A stretch of DNA of 64,000 nt from Flavobacterium piscisymbiosum (GTDB lineage: Bacteria; Bacteroidota; Bacteroidia; Flavobacteriales; Flavobacteriaceae): contig NZ_JAJJMM010000001.1 of the NCBI RefSeq assembly GCF_020905295.1, forward strand, positions 2,046,001 to 2,110,000, written 5' to 3'. Both the position numbers and the translations under genes were made by a program. Position 1 is the stretch's first letter; each line of letters starts with the position of its first letter. Shown here piece after piece: positions 40,664 through 48,486 of this stretch. The notes beneath the pieces are model-generated. The model did no database searches and was not told the DNA's origin. It worked only from the letters and a program-made list of their open reading frames with translations.

Positions 40664-41338
40664 TTGTCTTTTATCCTAAATATAGAAACGGCTACTAAAA
40701 ATTGCTCAGTGTCCATTGCTAAAAATGGAGCAACAATAGTTTGTAAAGAAATTGCTGAAGAAGGCTATTCTCATGCCGAAAAGCTGCATGTTTTTATAGA
40801 AGAAGTAATTGCCGAAGCTGGAATTTCGGTTCAGGATTTAGCAGCTGTTGCCGTAAGTCAGGGCCCTGGTTCATACACGGGTTTACGAATCGGAGTTTCG
40901 GCAGCAAAAGGATTGTGTTTCGCTTTAAATATTCCCCTTATTGCAGTTGATACGCTACTGACTTTAGCATCGCAAGCCAATGTTACTGATGGAAAAATTA
41001 TTCCGATGCTTGATGCGAGAAGAATGGAAGTTTATAGTGAAGTTTTTAATGCTGGTTTAGAAGTTGAAAGAGCAATAGAAGCAGAAGTTATTACAGAAGA
41101 TTCTTTTGCAGCATATACAGAAACGGTTTATTTTGTAGGTGATTGTGCCGAAAAATGCAAACCGGTTTTAACGAAAGAGAACTTCGTGTTTTTAGAAGAA
41201 ATCAAATTTCCTTCGGCTGCTGCAATGAGCAAAATCAGTTACGATAAATATCAAAAAAGCGACACTGTAGATGTCGCTTATTTTGAACCGTATTATTTAA
41301 AAGATTTTATGATGGCACCTCCATCAAAAAAACAATAA
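40664..41338 (+). CDS. tsaB: tRNA threonylcarbamoyladenosine biosynthesis protein TsaB
   Basis: 224 residues of the ASKHA fold (ILNIETATKNCSVSIA at the start; VSQGPGSYTGLRIGVSAAKGL in the middle). TsaB is the structural partner of TsaD in adding threonylcarbamoyl to A37 of ANN-decoding tRNAs. The start is a TTG; no ATG or GTG precedes the first strand. It converges on mscS with only 6 bp between, and no terminator is seen in that gap. Confidence 0.93.
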   Translation: MSFILNIETATKNCSVSIAKNGATIVCKEIAEEGYSHAEKLHVFIEEVIAEAGISVQDLAAVAVSQGPGSYTGLRIGVSAAKGLCFALNIPLIAVDTLLTLASQANVTDGKIIPMLDARRMEVYSEVFNAGLEVERAIEAEVITEDSFAAYTETVYFVGDCAEKCKPVLTKENFVFLEEIKFPSAAAMSKISYDKYQKSDTVDVAYFEPYYLKDFMMAPPSKKQ

Positions 41339-41344
41339 ACCATT

Positions 41345-42157
41345 TTATTTTTGAATTGTATAAGGCTGAACTGAAATGCCGGCTTCGTCTAAAGCCACTT
41401 TGCAATTCTCTAAAGTATCTGAAACCACCGATCCGTAATTGGCATTTGTTGCCCACGGACGTACTGCAAAATCTACAGAAGCAGCTGTTAAATTTTTCAC
41501 GAAAACCTCCGGAGCTGGTTTTTTAAGCACTTTAGGATTTTTGGTCAAAACCTCCAAAAGAACGTCTTTAGCTTTTTTAATATCAGAATCATAAGAAATT
41601 GAAAAAGTCAAATCGGCTTTTCGTTCTCCCTGCATAGAGTAATTGATAATAGTACCGTTTGATAAAGAACCATTTGGCACAAAAACAACCTGATTATTTC
41701 CGGTAATCATTTTGGTAACAAATATCTGAATTTCTGAAACTGTTGCAATAACGCCTTGCGCTTCGATCGTATCGCCAACTTTAAAAGGCTTAAACACGAT
41801 AATTAGCATTCCTCCCGCAAAATTAGAAAGAGAACCCTGCAATGATAAACCTACTGCAAGTCCCATTGCTCCTAAAATGGCAACAAAGGATGATGTCTCG
41901 ATTCCTAGTTTTGAAATAAATGTAACAAACAATAAAATTCGGAGCGCCCATATCAAAATGTCTGAAAGAAATTTTGTTAATGTAGGGTCTAAATTTCTTT
42001 GCACCATTATTTTTGTAATGATTCTGTTTATCAATCTGATGGCATAGATACCAACAAATAAAATAATAAAAGCCGAAACTAATTTAAGAGAATAATCAAC
42101 TAATACGTCAGCATATTTAGTAACGTACTTGCTAACTTGATCTGGATTGAGGTTCAT
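41345..42157 (-). CDS. Small-conductance mechanosensitive channel (MscS family)
   Basis: 270 residues, close to E. coli MscS (286). Three N-terminal helices, a pore helix with small residues (AILGAMGLAVGLSLQGSLSNFAGG), then the beta domain (FKVGDTIEAQGVIATVSEIQIF) and an alpha/beta domain. Opens under membrane tension during osmotic down-shock. A terminator-like hairpin lies 12 bases upstream of its ATG. Confidence 0.94.
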   Translation of the reverse strand: MNLNPDQVSKYVTKYADVLVDYSLKLVSAFIILFVGIYAIRLINRIITKIMVQRNLDPTLTKFLSDILIWALRILLFVTFISKLGIETSSFVAILGAMGLAVGLSLQGSLSNFAGGMLIIVFKPFKVGDTIEAQGVIATVSEIQIFVTKMITGNNQVVFVPNGSLSNGTIINYSMQGERKADLTFSISYDSDIKKAKDVLLEVLTKNPKVLKKPAPEVFVKNLTAASVDFAVRPWATNANYGSVVSDTLENCKVALDEAGISVQPYTIQK

Positions 42158-42169
42158 ATTTTTTCGAAT

Positions 42170-42194
42170 AAAAAAACCTTCTCAAAAGAGAAGG
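42170..42194 (-). terminator. Minus-strand hairpin with T run just before mscS
   Basis: On the minus strand CCTTCTC-TTTT-GAGAAGG is followed by seven T. It ends the upstream 42249-42656 gene, but a promoter-like box (42208-42215) lies before it, so it could also attenuate mscS. Confidence 0.75.
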
Positions 42195-42207
42195 CGAATT
42201 AATGCTG

Positions 42208-42215
42208 CAAATATA
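42208..42215 (-). promoter_or_regulatory. Possible -7 box before mscS
   Basis: TATATTTG on the minus strand (plus CAAATATA), upstream of the hairpin and 50 bases before the mscS ATG. No TTG box seen. Confidence 0.4.
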
Positions 42216-42248
42216 GCTATATTTCTTTTTATAAGAAAAAATGAGTTC

Positions 42249-42656
42249 TTATTCCTTAGGAGGAATAGTATCAATAATTTCGTCTGTTGCGGTTTCAGTT
42301 TTTTCAGTGGCATCTGCTGCAGTTTCTACCACTATAGTTTTGGTTGTGTCGGCAGTTTCACTTGTTTTTTCTTTTACAGAATCGATTACATCACTCAATG
42401 AATCTGAAGCTTTTTCTACATATTCGCTTACGATATCTTTTGCCTTGTTCGCATATTCAGCCGCACTTTCAAGAATGGGTTCTGAAGCTTCTTTTGCTTT
42501 TGCAATCGTCTCCTCTGCAAAAGTTTCAGCCTTCTCAATATAAGGAGCCGCAGCTTCTTTTGCTTGTTCAAACTTAACCTCGGCCTGATTGGCCAAATCT
42601 GTAGTTGAATCTTTGGCTGAGCCAAATAAATTCTTGAAAAATGAAGATAATCCCAT
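42249..42656 (-). CDS. Ala/Lys/Glu-rich amphipathic helical protein
   Basis: 135 residues, beginning MGLSSFFKNLFGSAKDSTTD. Most of the chain is helical repeats of about 11 residues with Ala, Glu and Lys (AKEAAAPYIEKAETFAEETIAKAKEAS), like LEA, phasin or YtxH-type proteins. There is no signal peptide and no membrane segment. The C-terminus is Thr/Glu-rich. It ends before a good terminator. I do not recognise a family; a stress- or surface-coating role would fit the composition but is a guess. Overlapping plus-strand frames lack comparable features. Confidence 0.75.
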   Translation of the reverse strand: MGLSSFFKNLFGSAKDSTTDLANQAEVKFEQAKEAAAPYIEKAETFAEETIAKAKEASEPILESAAEYANKAKDIVSEYVEKASDSLSDVIDSVKEKTSETADTTKTIVVETAADATEKTETATDEIIDTIPPKE

Positions 42657-42751
42657 AGTTTTATATTGATTGGTTTAGAATACAATATTAAACTTTTTTA
42701 TTACATAACAATGGAATAATTTGTTGAAAATTAAGTAGATATGTATTTAAT

Positions 42752-42780
42752 AAAAAAGCGCCTCATTTGAGGCGCTTTCT
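42752..42780 (-). terminator. Intrinsic terminator of the Nfu gene
   Basis: On the minus strand AAAGCGCCTC-AAAT-GAGGCGCTTT followed by a short T run, 20 bases after the Nfu stop. Confidence 0.9.
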
Positions 42781-42800
42781 ATATTTATTCGAATAAATAA

Positions 42801-43700
42801 TTAAGCATTCACAGCTTCCACTTTAATTGCTTCATCATTCAACATACTTTTTAGCATATTTTCGATTCCGCTTTTCAAAGTAAAAGTCGATGATGGACAA
42901 CCGCTGCAGGCACCTTGCAAAATTACTTTTACTGTTTTGTCTTCTTCATTATAAGAGTCAAAAGCAATATTTCCTCCGTCAGCTGCAACCGCTGGTTTTA
43001 CGTATTCTTCTAATATATTGATGATTTGTTGAGAGGTAACATCTAATTTGTCAAATGCTTCATCTTTTGTAACATCATTTTTAGTAGCAACTTCAATTAA
43101 ACTTTCATCTAAAACAGTTCCTCCGTTTTCGATATATTGTTTGATAAAAGTTCTTACTTCCAACGTAATTTCATCCCAATCATTGATGTCATATTTAGTT
43201 ACTGAAATATAATTTTCGTCGATAAAAACCTCTTTTACATAAGGAAATTTAAACAATTCTTTTGCTAATGGAGAAGAAGCAGTCTGATCGATATTTTTGT
43301 ATTCAATCGCATTTTTGGTCAACATTCTGCTTACTACAAATTTTAAAGCAGCAGGATTTGGAGTTGTTTCTCCGTAAACCGTAATAGGTTGTTTTTTAGG
43401 CTGATTTTCGTCAATTTTTATTATAACGCCACCTTTGTTTACAAATGATTCAATTTGTTCTGCAACAGCATCTTTTACATCATCCCATTCTACAATACTG
43501 TATCTTTCAATTGCAATAAAGTTTCCTGAAATATATACCGTTTTTACAAACGGAAGATAGAATAATTGTTGTGCTAAAGGCGATGCTTGTGCTTCATCGA
43601 TATTTTTAAATTCAAAATTTTGATTTTTTGTAATGAAATCTTCAAATTCGAACTTTAGAATAGTTGGATTTTGAGTTTCTTTTATGGTGATTTTTGTCAT
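42801..43700 (-). CDS. Nfu-type Fe-S scaffold with duplicated N-terminal domain
   Basis: 299 residues. Two tandem Nfu N-terminal domains (about 5-90 and 105-200) share the pattern QNPTILKFEFE / TPNPAALKFVVS ... SPLAQQLFYLPFVKTVYI / SPLAKELFKFPYVKEVFI. The C-terminal NifU domain carries the cluster-binding cysteines Cys265 and Cys268 (GACSGCPSS). It carries or assembles 4Fe-4S clusters for delivery to apoproteins. Duplication of the N-domain makes it longer than the usual ~190-residue NfuA. Monocistronic, with a -7 box upstream. Confidence 0.93.
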   Translation of the reverse strand: MTKITIKETQNPTILKFEFEDFITKNQNFEFKNIDEAQASPLAQQLFYLPFVKTVYISGNFIAIERYSIVEWDDVKDAVAEQIESFVNKGGVIIKIDENQPKKQPITVYGETTPNPAALKFVVSRMLTKNAIEYKNIDQTASSPLAKELFKFPYVKEVFIDENYISVTKYDINDWDEITLEVRTFIKQYIENGGTVLDESLIEVATKNDVTKDEAFDKLDVTSQQIINILEEYVKPAVAADGGNIAFDSYNEEDKTVKVILQGACSGCPSSTFTLKSGIENMLKSMLNDEAIKVEAVNA

Positions 43701-43716
43701 GATTTGTAATTTTCTA

Positions 43717-43724
43717 CAAATTTA
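43717..43724 (-). promoter_or_regulatory. -7 box of the Nfu gene
   Basis: TAAATTTG on the minus strand, 16 bases before the ATG. Confidence 0.5.
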
Positions 43725-43843
43725 GTAAAGTTATTTTCTACTAATAGCTATATTTGATTTTTTAATAAAATAATTAAGACTCTTTTCAAATTAATCGTAT
43801 TAAATTATGAGAGTCTGAAATTTATACCAACAAAATTACCTTT

Positions 43844-44833
43844 ATGAAATTTAGAATCAGGGTTTTATTTATTTTTTTAATCGTAACATTTTATTCCTAT
43901 TCACAAGAGGGAATACCTGTTTATTCCGATTATTTATCAGATAATTATTACTTGATTCACCCCTCAATGGCAGGCGCTGCCAATTGTGCCAAAATAAGAT
44001 TGACGGCCAGAAAACAATGGTTTGGTCAGGAAGATGCACCGCAACTTCAAACCTTAACATTTAATGGTAGAGTGGGAGAACGTTCAGGAGCCGGGATTAT
44101 TATTTTTAATGATAAAAACGGTTATCATTCACAAAAAGGAGTAAAGCTTACTTACGCGCATCATATCATGTTTTCAAGAGATGAACTCGATTTAAATCAG
44201 CTTTCGTTTGGTATTAGCGGAGGATTGATTCAGAGTCAGCTGGATGAAACTAAATTTGGAGGAACTTTTGATCCAATTGTTTTTGGTCAGATCCAGAAGG
44301 ATTCTTATTTTAATGTTGATGTTGGAGCCTCTTATAATTATCTTGATTTTTATGCTCATGCGACAGTACAAGGATTACTGGAAACCAGAAGGCAATTATA
44401 TACGGATTACGAAAGTGATAATGTTAGAAAGTTTTTATTGAGCGCAGGATATGTTTTTGGTAAAAGAAATAGCATTACCTGGGAACCATCGGTTTTGTTT
44501 CAATTGTTTGATAAAACCAATGAAAAGGCGATTGATTTGAACATGAAAGCTTATAAAAATATGGATTTTGGTAGTTTATGGGCTGCATTATCTTACAGAA
44601 GAAGTTTTGATGGAGCACAATACAGTACTACAAGTGGAGTAGCGGGGCAAAAATTGCAATATATTACGCCTATAGTTGGTGTAAATTATAAAAACTTTAT
44701 GTTTGCGTATACCTACTCACAGGTTACCGGCGACGTAAAGTTTGATACAGGAGGATACCATCAAATTACTTTAGGAATCAATTTATTCTGTAAAAAAGAA
44801 CGTTACGATTGTAATTGTCCGGCAATTAATTAA
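43844..44833 (+). CDS. Orphan PorP/SprF family outer membrane protein
   Basis: 329 residues with a signal peptide (ending YSYSQ). The family start YSDYLSDNYYLIHPSMAGAA corresponds to the QYM-NPAYAG region of SprF, and barrel strands follow. It ends with a Cys-rich tail, KERYDCNCPAIN. Unlike the copy at 8709 it has no adhesin gene beside it; its neighbour (11 bp downstream) is a gamma-carbonic anhydrase-like gene. It could be the general PorP or serve a distant cargo; the sequence alone cannot decide. Confidence 0.88.
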   Translation: MKFRIRVLFIFLIVTFYSYSQEGIPVYSDYLSDNYYLIHPSMAGAANCAKIRLTARKQWFGQEDAPQLQTLTFNGRVGERSGAGIIIFNDKNGYHSQKGVKLTYAHHIMFSRDELDLNQLSFGISGGLIQSQLDETKFGGTFDPIVFGQIQKDSYFNVDVGASYNYLDFYAHATVQGLLETRRQLYTDYESDNVRKFLLSAGYVFGKRNSITWEPSVLFQLFDKTNEKAIDLNMKAYKNMDFGSLWAALSYRRSFDGAQYSTTSGVAGQKLQYITPIVGVNYKNFMFAYTYSQVTGDVKFDTGGYHQITLGINLFCKKERYDCNCPAIN

Positions 44834-44844
44834 ATTTTTTTATC

Positions 44845-45363
44845 ATGCTTATTAAATCTGTAAACGGAAAAACACCTTCTATCCCGGAGGATTGTTATGT
44901 TGCTGAAAATGCTACAATTGTTGGAGATGTTATTTTTGGAGATTCCTGCAGCGTTTGGTTTAATGCTGTAATTCGCGGCGATGTAAATTTTATTTCGATA
45001 GGGAATAAGGTTAATATTCAGGACGGAGCAGTTATTCATTGTACATATCAAAAACATCCTACTATTATAGGAAACAATGTTTCGATAGGACATAACGCGA
45101 TTGTGCACGGATGTACGATTCATGACAATGTTTTGATAGGAATGGGCGCTATCGTAATGGATAATTGCGTTGTAGAAAGTAACTCCATTATTGCTGCCGG
45201 TGCTGTTGTAACACAAAACACAATTGTTGCATCAGGAACTATTTACGCAGGTGTTCCTGCAAAAAAAGTGAAAGACATTGATCAGTCAGACTTTGCGGGC
45301 GAAATAGAGCGAATTTCGAACAATTATGTAATGTATTCGGGTTGGTTTAAAAATGAAAAATAA
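44845..45363 (+). CDS. Gamma-carbonic anhydrase-like hexapeptide-repeat protein
   Basis: 172 residues with left-handed beta-helix repeats (ATIVGDVIFGDSCSVWFNAVIRGD ... VIHCTY ... SIGHNAIVHGCTI ... LIGMGAIVMDNCVV). The zinc ligands His66, His89 and His94 equivalents appear as VIHC, SIGH and IVHG. Family members (YrdA/PaaY/Cam-like) are trimeric metalloenzymes; activity is not guaranteed. Probably co-transcribed with the preceding PorP/SprF gene. Confidence 0.92.
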   Translation: MLIKSVNGKTPSIPEDCYVAENATIVGDVIFGDSCSVWFNAVIRGDVNFISIGNKVNIQDGAVIHCTYQKHPTIIGNNVSIGHNAIVHGCTIHDNVLIGMGAIVMDNCVVESNSIIAAGAVVTQNTIVASGTIYAGVPAKKVKDIDQSDFAGEIERISNNYVMYSGWFKNEK

Positions 45364-45420
45364 GAATTCTTAAATTCCAAAAAATTCAAGCTCCAAATTC
45401 CAATACAGGTGCGTATAAAA

Positions 45421-45477
45421 TAAAAAATCCAAATTCCAATAGGGTGTCAAACATCTTTGGAATTTGGAATTTTTTAT
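45421..45477. terminator. Long AT-rich hairpin between convergent genes
   Basis: AAAAAATCCAAATTCCAA (ends 45439) pairs with TTGGAATTTGGAATTTTTT (from 45457), with a run of T on one side and of A on the other. An extra CCAAATTCCAAT copy at 45393-45404 makes a short direct repeat. It can end both flanking genes. Confidence 0.78.
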
Positions 45478-45496
45478 TTTTTGGAATTTAAAGGAA

Positions 45497-46213
45497 CTAA
45501 AGGTTGATTCTTTCGAAAAAAGCATTTTTGTAACTTTCGCTTATTGGGATTCGTTTATCACTAATCAGAACTTTATTTTTTTGTATCGATTTTACATGTT
45601 TTATATTGATGATATACGATCTGTGAATTCGTGAAAAACCTTTGCTTGAAAGTAAGTTTTCAAGTTTTATTAAACTAATTAAAGTCAGCGTGAATTTATT
45701 ATCTGTAGTATAAATTTTGACGTAATCTTTTAATCCTTCGATAAATAAAATATCTGCAAAATTCATTTTTACGTTTTCATATTCAGCTCGTACAAACATA
45801 AAATCCTGTTGTAATTCAGGAGCTGTTGTGTTTTCAGAAATAGCCTGAACGATAGTTGTTGGATTTAATACCTGTTGAGCGCGTACAACCGATTTTAGAA
45901 AACGGTGAAACGGAATAGGTTTTACCAAATAATCTACAGCACCAAGATTAAAACCTTCAACGGCATAATCAGAATAAGCTGTTGTAAAAATTACCAAAGG
46001 TTTTTTTTCGATGGTATTCAGGAAATCTATTCCGGAAAAATGCGGCATTTGAATGTCCAGAAAAATCAAATCAATATTATTCTGATTGATAAATGAAACA
46101 GCATCAATAGCATTATTAAAAGTATGGATAAGTTCCAGTGAATCTACCTTTCGAACAAAATCTTCTAATAATTCAACCGCTAAGGGTTCATCGTCTATAA
46201 TTACACATTTCAT
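45497..46213 (-). CDS. LytTR-type response regulator
   Basis: 238 residues. A receiver domain (1-120) with acidic pocket Asp7/Asp8 and phospho-acceptor Asp53 (LIFLDIQMP), then a LytTR DNA-binding domain (about 135-238; ADILFIEGLKDYVKIYT; FSRIHRSYIINIKHV). It acts as a transcription factor when phosphorylated by a LytS-type kinase; the likely partner is encoded at 47023-48147. It is separated from the rest of the cassette by a dioxygenase-like gene and has its own -7 box. Confidence 0.94.
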   Translation of the reverse strand: MKCVIIDDEPLAVELLEDFVRKVDSLELIHTFNNAIDAVSFINQNNIDLIFLDIQMPHFSGIDFLNTIEKKPLVIFTTAYSDYAVEGFNLGAVDYLVKPIPFHRFLKSVVRAQQVLNPTTIVQAISENTTAPELQQDFMFVRAEYENVKMNFADILFIEGLKDYVKIYTTDNKFTLTLISLIKLENLLSSKGFSRIHRSYIINIKHVKSIQKNKVLISDKRIPISESYKNAFFERINL

Positions 46214-46250
46214 TTGTTGAAGTTTAAATTTAAAAATTCACTTTGGCGGT

Positions 46251-46258
46251 CAAAAGTA
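46251..46258 (-). promoter_or_regulatory. -7 box of the response regulator
   Basis: TACTTTTG on the minus strand, 37 bases before the ATG at 46213; no TTG box is visible. Confidence 0.5.
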
Positions 46259-46314
46259 GTTTTAAACCAGTAAATTAAGTTTTAAAATTATCATAAAATA
46301 CAGGTTAAGCTAAA

Positions 46315-47010
46315 TTATCCTTTTACAATAATTGTTTTACTTAAAGTATAACCGTCTGTAAGGTTGCCGGTTAGGGTTGCAAGTTCATCTGATAAACTAT
46401 CAGAGAATACATTGTCTTTAGTGTTAGAAGTATCAGCCTGACCATGAGCGGCATAGTTTGTACTAGAATATACGGTGCTCGAAACAGTTTCGGGAAAAGC
46501 AATTTGTGTAACCAGTAATGATGAGCCGCTAGTGCTTAAAACTTCAACATGTATATGTGGTGCTCTGCCTTGATACCAACCAGGAAAAATCGAAATAAAC
46601 GAAACTTCTCCTTTTGAATCTGTAGTTTGTCTGCCTCTTAAAAAATGTACGGAAGTATAATCTGTCTGTTGCATTGAAGTTCCGCCATATTCTGAATAAT
46701 TACCGTCTTTGTCGCAATGCCAGACATCAACCAGAACACCGGCCAATGGCGAGCAATTATTATTTTTATTTTCGATGACCAAATTAATTAGTAAAGCAAC
46801 TCCAACTCTGTCAGATTTTATGTTTTCTAAAACTAACTGACTAGGTGTTTTAATGGGGAACGGACCTTTGGTTTCTGATGGAGAAACGGAGCAGCTTCCA
46901 TCTCCGGAATCATCATTGTCACTTTTAGAACATGATTCTAATAATTTAGAAGCTGTAGCTAGTGAAGCAATTCCTAAGATACCATTTCGGATAAATTTTT
47001 TTCTGTCCAT
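46315..47010 (-). CDS. Exported intradiol ring-cleavage dioxygenase-like protein
   Basis: 231 residues. The N-terminus (MDRKKFIRNGILGIASLATA) is a Tat-like or lipoprotein export signal with a nearby LLESCSKS. The body has the intradiol dioxygenase beta-sandwich, with the four expected non-heme iron ligands: Tyr105 (DGNYSEYG), Tyr146, His152 and His154 (FPGWYQGRAPHIHVEV). This belongs to the small exported dioxygenase-like group and not to catabolic protocatechuate or catechol dioxygenases; the substrate is unknown. It lies 12 bp downstream of the sensor kinase gene and about 100 bp upstream of the regulator gene. Confidence 0.88.
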   Translation of the reverse strand: MDRKKFIRNGILGIASLATASKLLESCSKSDNDDSGDGSCSVSPSETKGPFPIKTPSQLVLENIKSDRVGVALLINLVIENKNNNCSPLAGVLVDVWHCDKDGNYSEYGGTSMQQTDYTSVHFLRGRQTTDSKGEVSFISIFPGWYQGRAPHIHVEVLSTSGSSLLVTQIAFPETVSSTVYSSTNYAAHGQADTSNTKDNVFSDSLSDELATLTGNLTDGYTLSKTIIVKG

Positions 47011-47022
47011 AATCCGTTATTT

Positions 47023-48147
47023 TTAATTTATTGCGGTTTGAATTTTATCTAATTTTAAATTCAGATGCACACGATAATATTCATTGTCTTGTGTGATGCT
47101 GAGTTCATGTGCATTTGGATAAAGCAAATCCAGGCGGTTTTGAATGTTTACCAACCCAATTCCTGAGTTTTCTGGATCTTTTACATAGTTTTCAATTGTA
47201 TTTTCTATCCAGAAATCAAGACTGTTTTCCAGAATAAAAATCTTAATTTTTACATGTGCTGCACCTTTATAATCGGTTCCGTATTTAAAAGCATTTTCAA
47301 CAAATGAAATAAGTAACAAAGGTTCTATAAATTTGTTTTTCGTATCACCATGAACATTTATAACAATGTCTTCGATGTTGTTTAGCCTCAGTTTTTGCAA
47401 TTCAATATAATTCTGAATATAATTGACTTCTTTTTCTAAAGCCACCGTTTTATTGTCTGTTTCGTAGAGCATATAGCGCATTAATTCTGACAATGTCACG
47501 ATGGCATCAGGGACCAAATCAGATTTCTTGTGTGCCAGAGAATAAATACTATTTAAGGAATTGAATAAAAAATGCGGATTGGTTTGCTTGCGCAGATAAA
47601 TCAATTCAGTATTTGTTCGGTGTGTTTCGGCGATTAATTTGTTTTGCTGGTTGTTATAAAATTCTGTTAGTGTTCTTATAATGGCGCTTATAGTGATAAT
47701 TAAAATATAAAAAAACGAAGGGCCAATTTTAAAAAATAAAGGCTGTCTTGTTGCTAGTACCGCAGCTCTCACTCTTCGGCCTTTGTACATTAATTTAAAA
47801 TCTTCGGGCGGTATTGTGTGTATGGTACCGGTTGGTTTTAATTGTCTTACTTGCGAAAAGTCAGGAATAAAATAATTAATCCTTATGATCATAAACAATA
47901 AGATGAGGGCAAATACAAATACAAAATAGAGCCAGTATTTTTTTTCTAAAAGTAATACGGGAACCAAATAAAAATAATTAAGGTAGAACAGGATAATTCC
48001 TGTAGCCCATTGTACATAAAAATCATTGTTGATCCTGAACGGACTTTCATAAAACTGAATTAATGAAGTCAGAATGAAGAAAACCCATATGATGCAATGG
48101 AATAAGATTTTATTTGAACTCGTATTTCTGATAGTATCTATTGTCAT
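47023..48147 (-). CDS. LytS/YehU-type sensor histidine kinase
   Basis: 374 residues. Four predicted membrane helices (about 14-32, 47-67, 72-92, 140-160) without a recognisable extracellular sensor domain, then a HisKA_7TM-independent kinase core (PF06580-type) with the phospho-acceptor His192 (QTNPHFLFNSLNSI), an N box (LISFVENAFKYGTD) and a G box (GIGLVNIQNRLDLLYP). Its likely partner is the LytTR regulator. The start abuts the DUF4907 stop without a gap. Confidence 0.93.
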   Translation of the reverse strand: MTIDTIRNTSSNKILFHCIIWVFFILTSLIQFYESPFRINNDFYVQWATGIILFYLNYFYLVPVLLLEKKYWLYFVFVFALILLFMIIRINYFIPDFSQVRQLKPTGTIHTIPPEDFKLMYKGRRVRAAVLATRQPLFFKIGPSFFYILIITISAIIRTLTEFYNNQQNKLIAETHRTNTELIYLRKQTNPHFLFNSLNSIYSLAHKKSDLVPDAIVTLSELMRYMLYETDNKTVALEKEVNYIQNYIELQKLRLNNIEDIVINVHGDTKNKFIEPLLLISFVENAFKYGTDYKGAAHVKIKIFILENSLDFWIENTIENYVKDPENSGIGLVNIQNRLDLLYPNAHELSITQDNEYYRVHLNLKLDKIQTAIN

Positions 48148-48486
48148 TTATAATTTAATTTTTAATAAAATTAAATCATTTTTGGTTACGGTTGGTGATA
48201 TGTTCTGATGGAGTTTGTCTACTACTAAATGAGCCACTTTTAATGCATCATTTTCTGTTGCAAAACTTTTGGTGTCGTTTATTACCGGAATGACAGATTG
48301 CTTAATAATAATTTTATTTTTAAAAGCGATTGTATATCCCCAACCTGAGGCTGTTTTAAATGATTCTGTTTTAAAAGGTTCATTTTTAGTGCAGGCTGTA
48401 AATTGTAAAACCAGTAAAAGAAACAATAAATTCTTCTGGATTTTACTCCAGAAGAATTGTCTTTTTGTATTAATTATCGTTGTCAT
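48148..48486 (-). CDS. DUF4907 small lipoprotein
   Basis: 112 residues with a lipoprotein signal (lipobox LQFTAC). The mature part has the family motif GWGYTIAFKNKIIIKQSVIPVI and ENDALKVAHLVVDKL. Function unknown. Its start overlaps the end of the kelch gene by 17 bp, so translation is probably coupled. In this cassette it could be a periplasmic helper of the kelch protein or of the kinase. Confidence 0.82.
   Translation of the reverse strand: MTTIINTKRQFFWSKIQKNLLFLLLVLQFTACTKNEPFKTESFKTASGWGYTIAFKNKIIIKQSVIPVINDTKSFATENDALKVAHLVVDKLHQNISPTVTKNDLILLKIKL

Noticed and set aside
42147-42577. Plus-strand frames opposite the amphipathic helical protein
   Set aside because: Ser/Phe/Leu-rich shadows. 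The minus-strand frame has a helical repeat pattern and its own terminator.
44830-45216. 128-codon minus-strand frame opposite the carbonic anhydrase-like gene
   Set aside because: Asn/Ile/Ser-rich antisense of hexapeptide repeats.
46315-47010. Dioxygenase-like gene as part of aromatic catabolism
   Set aside because: It has an export signal, and no ring-cleavage pathway genes are nearby.
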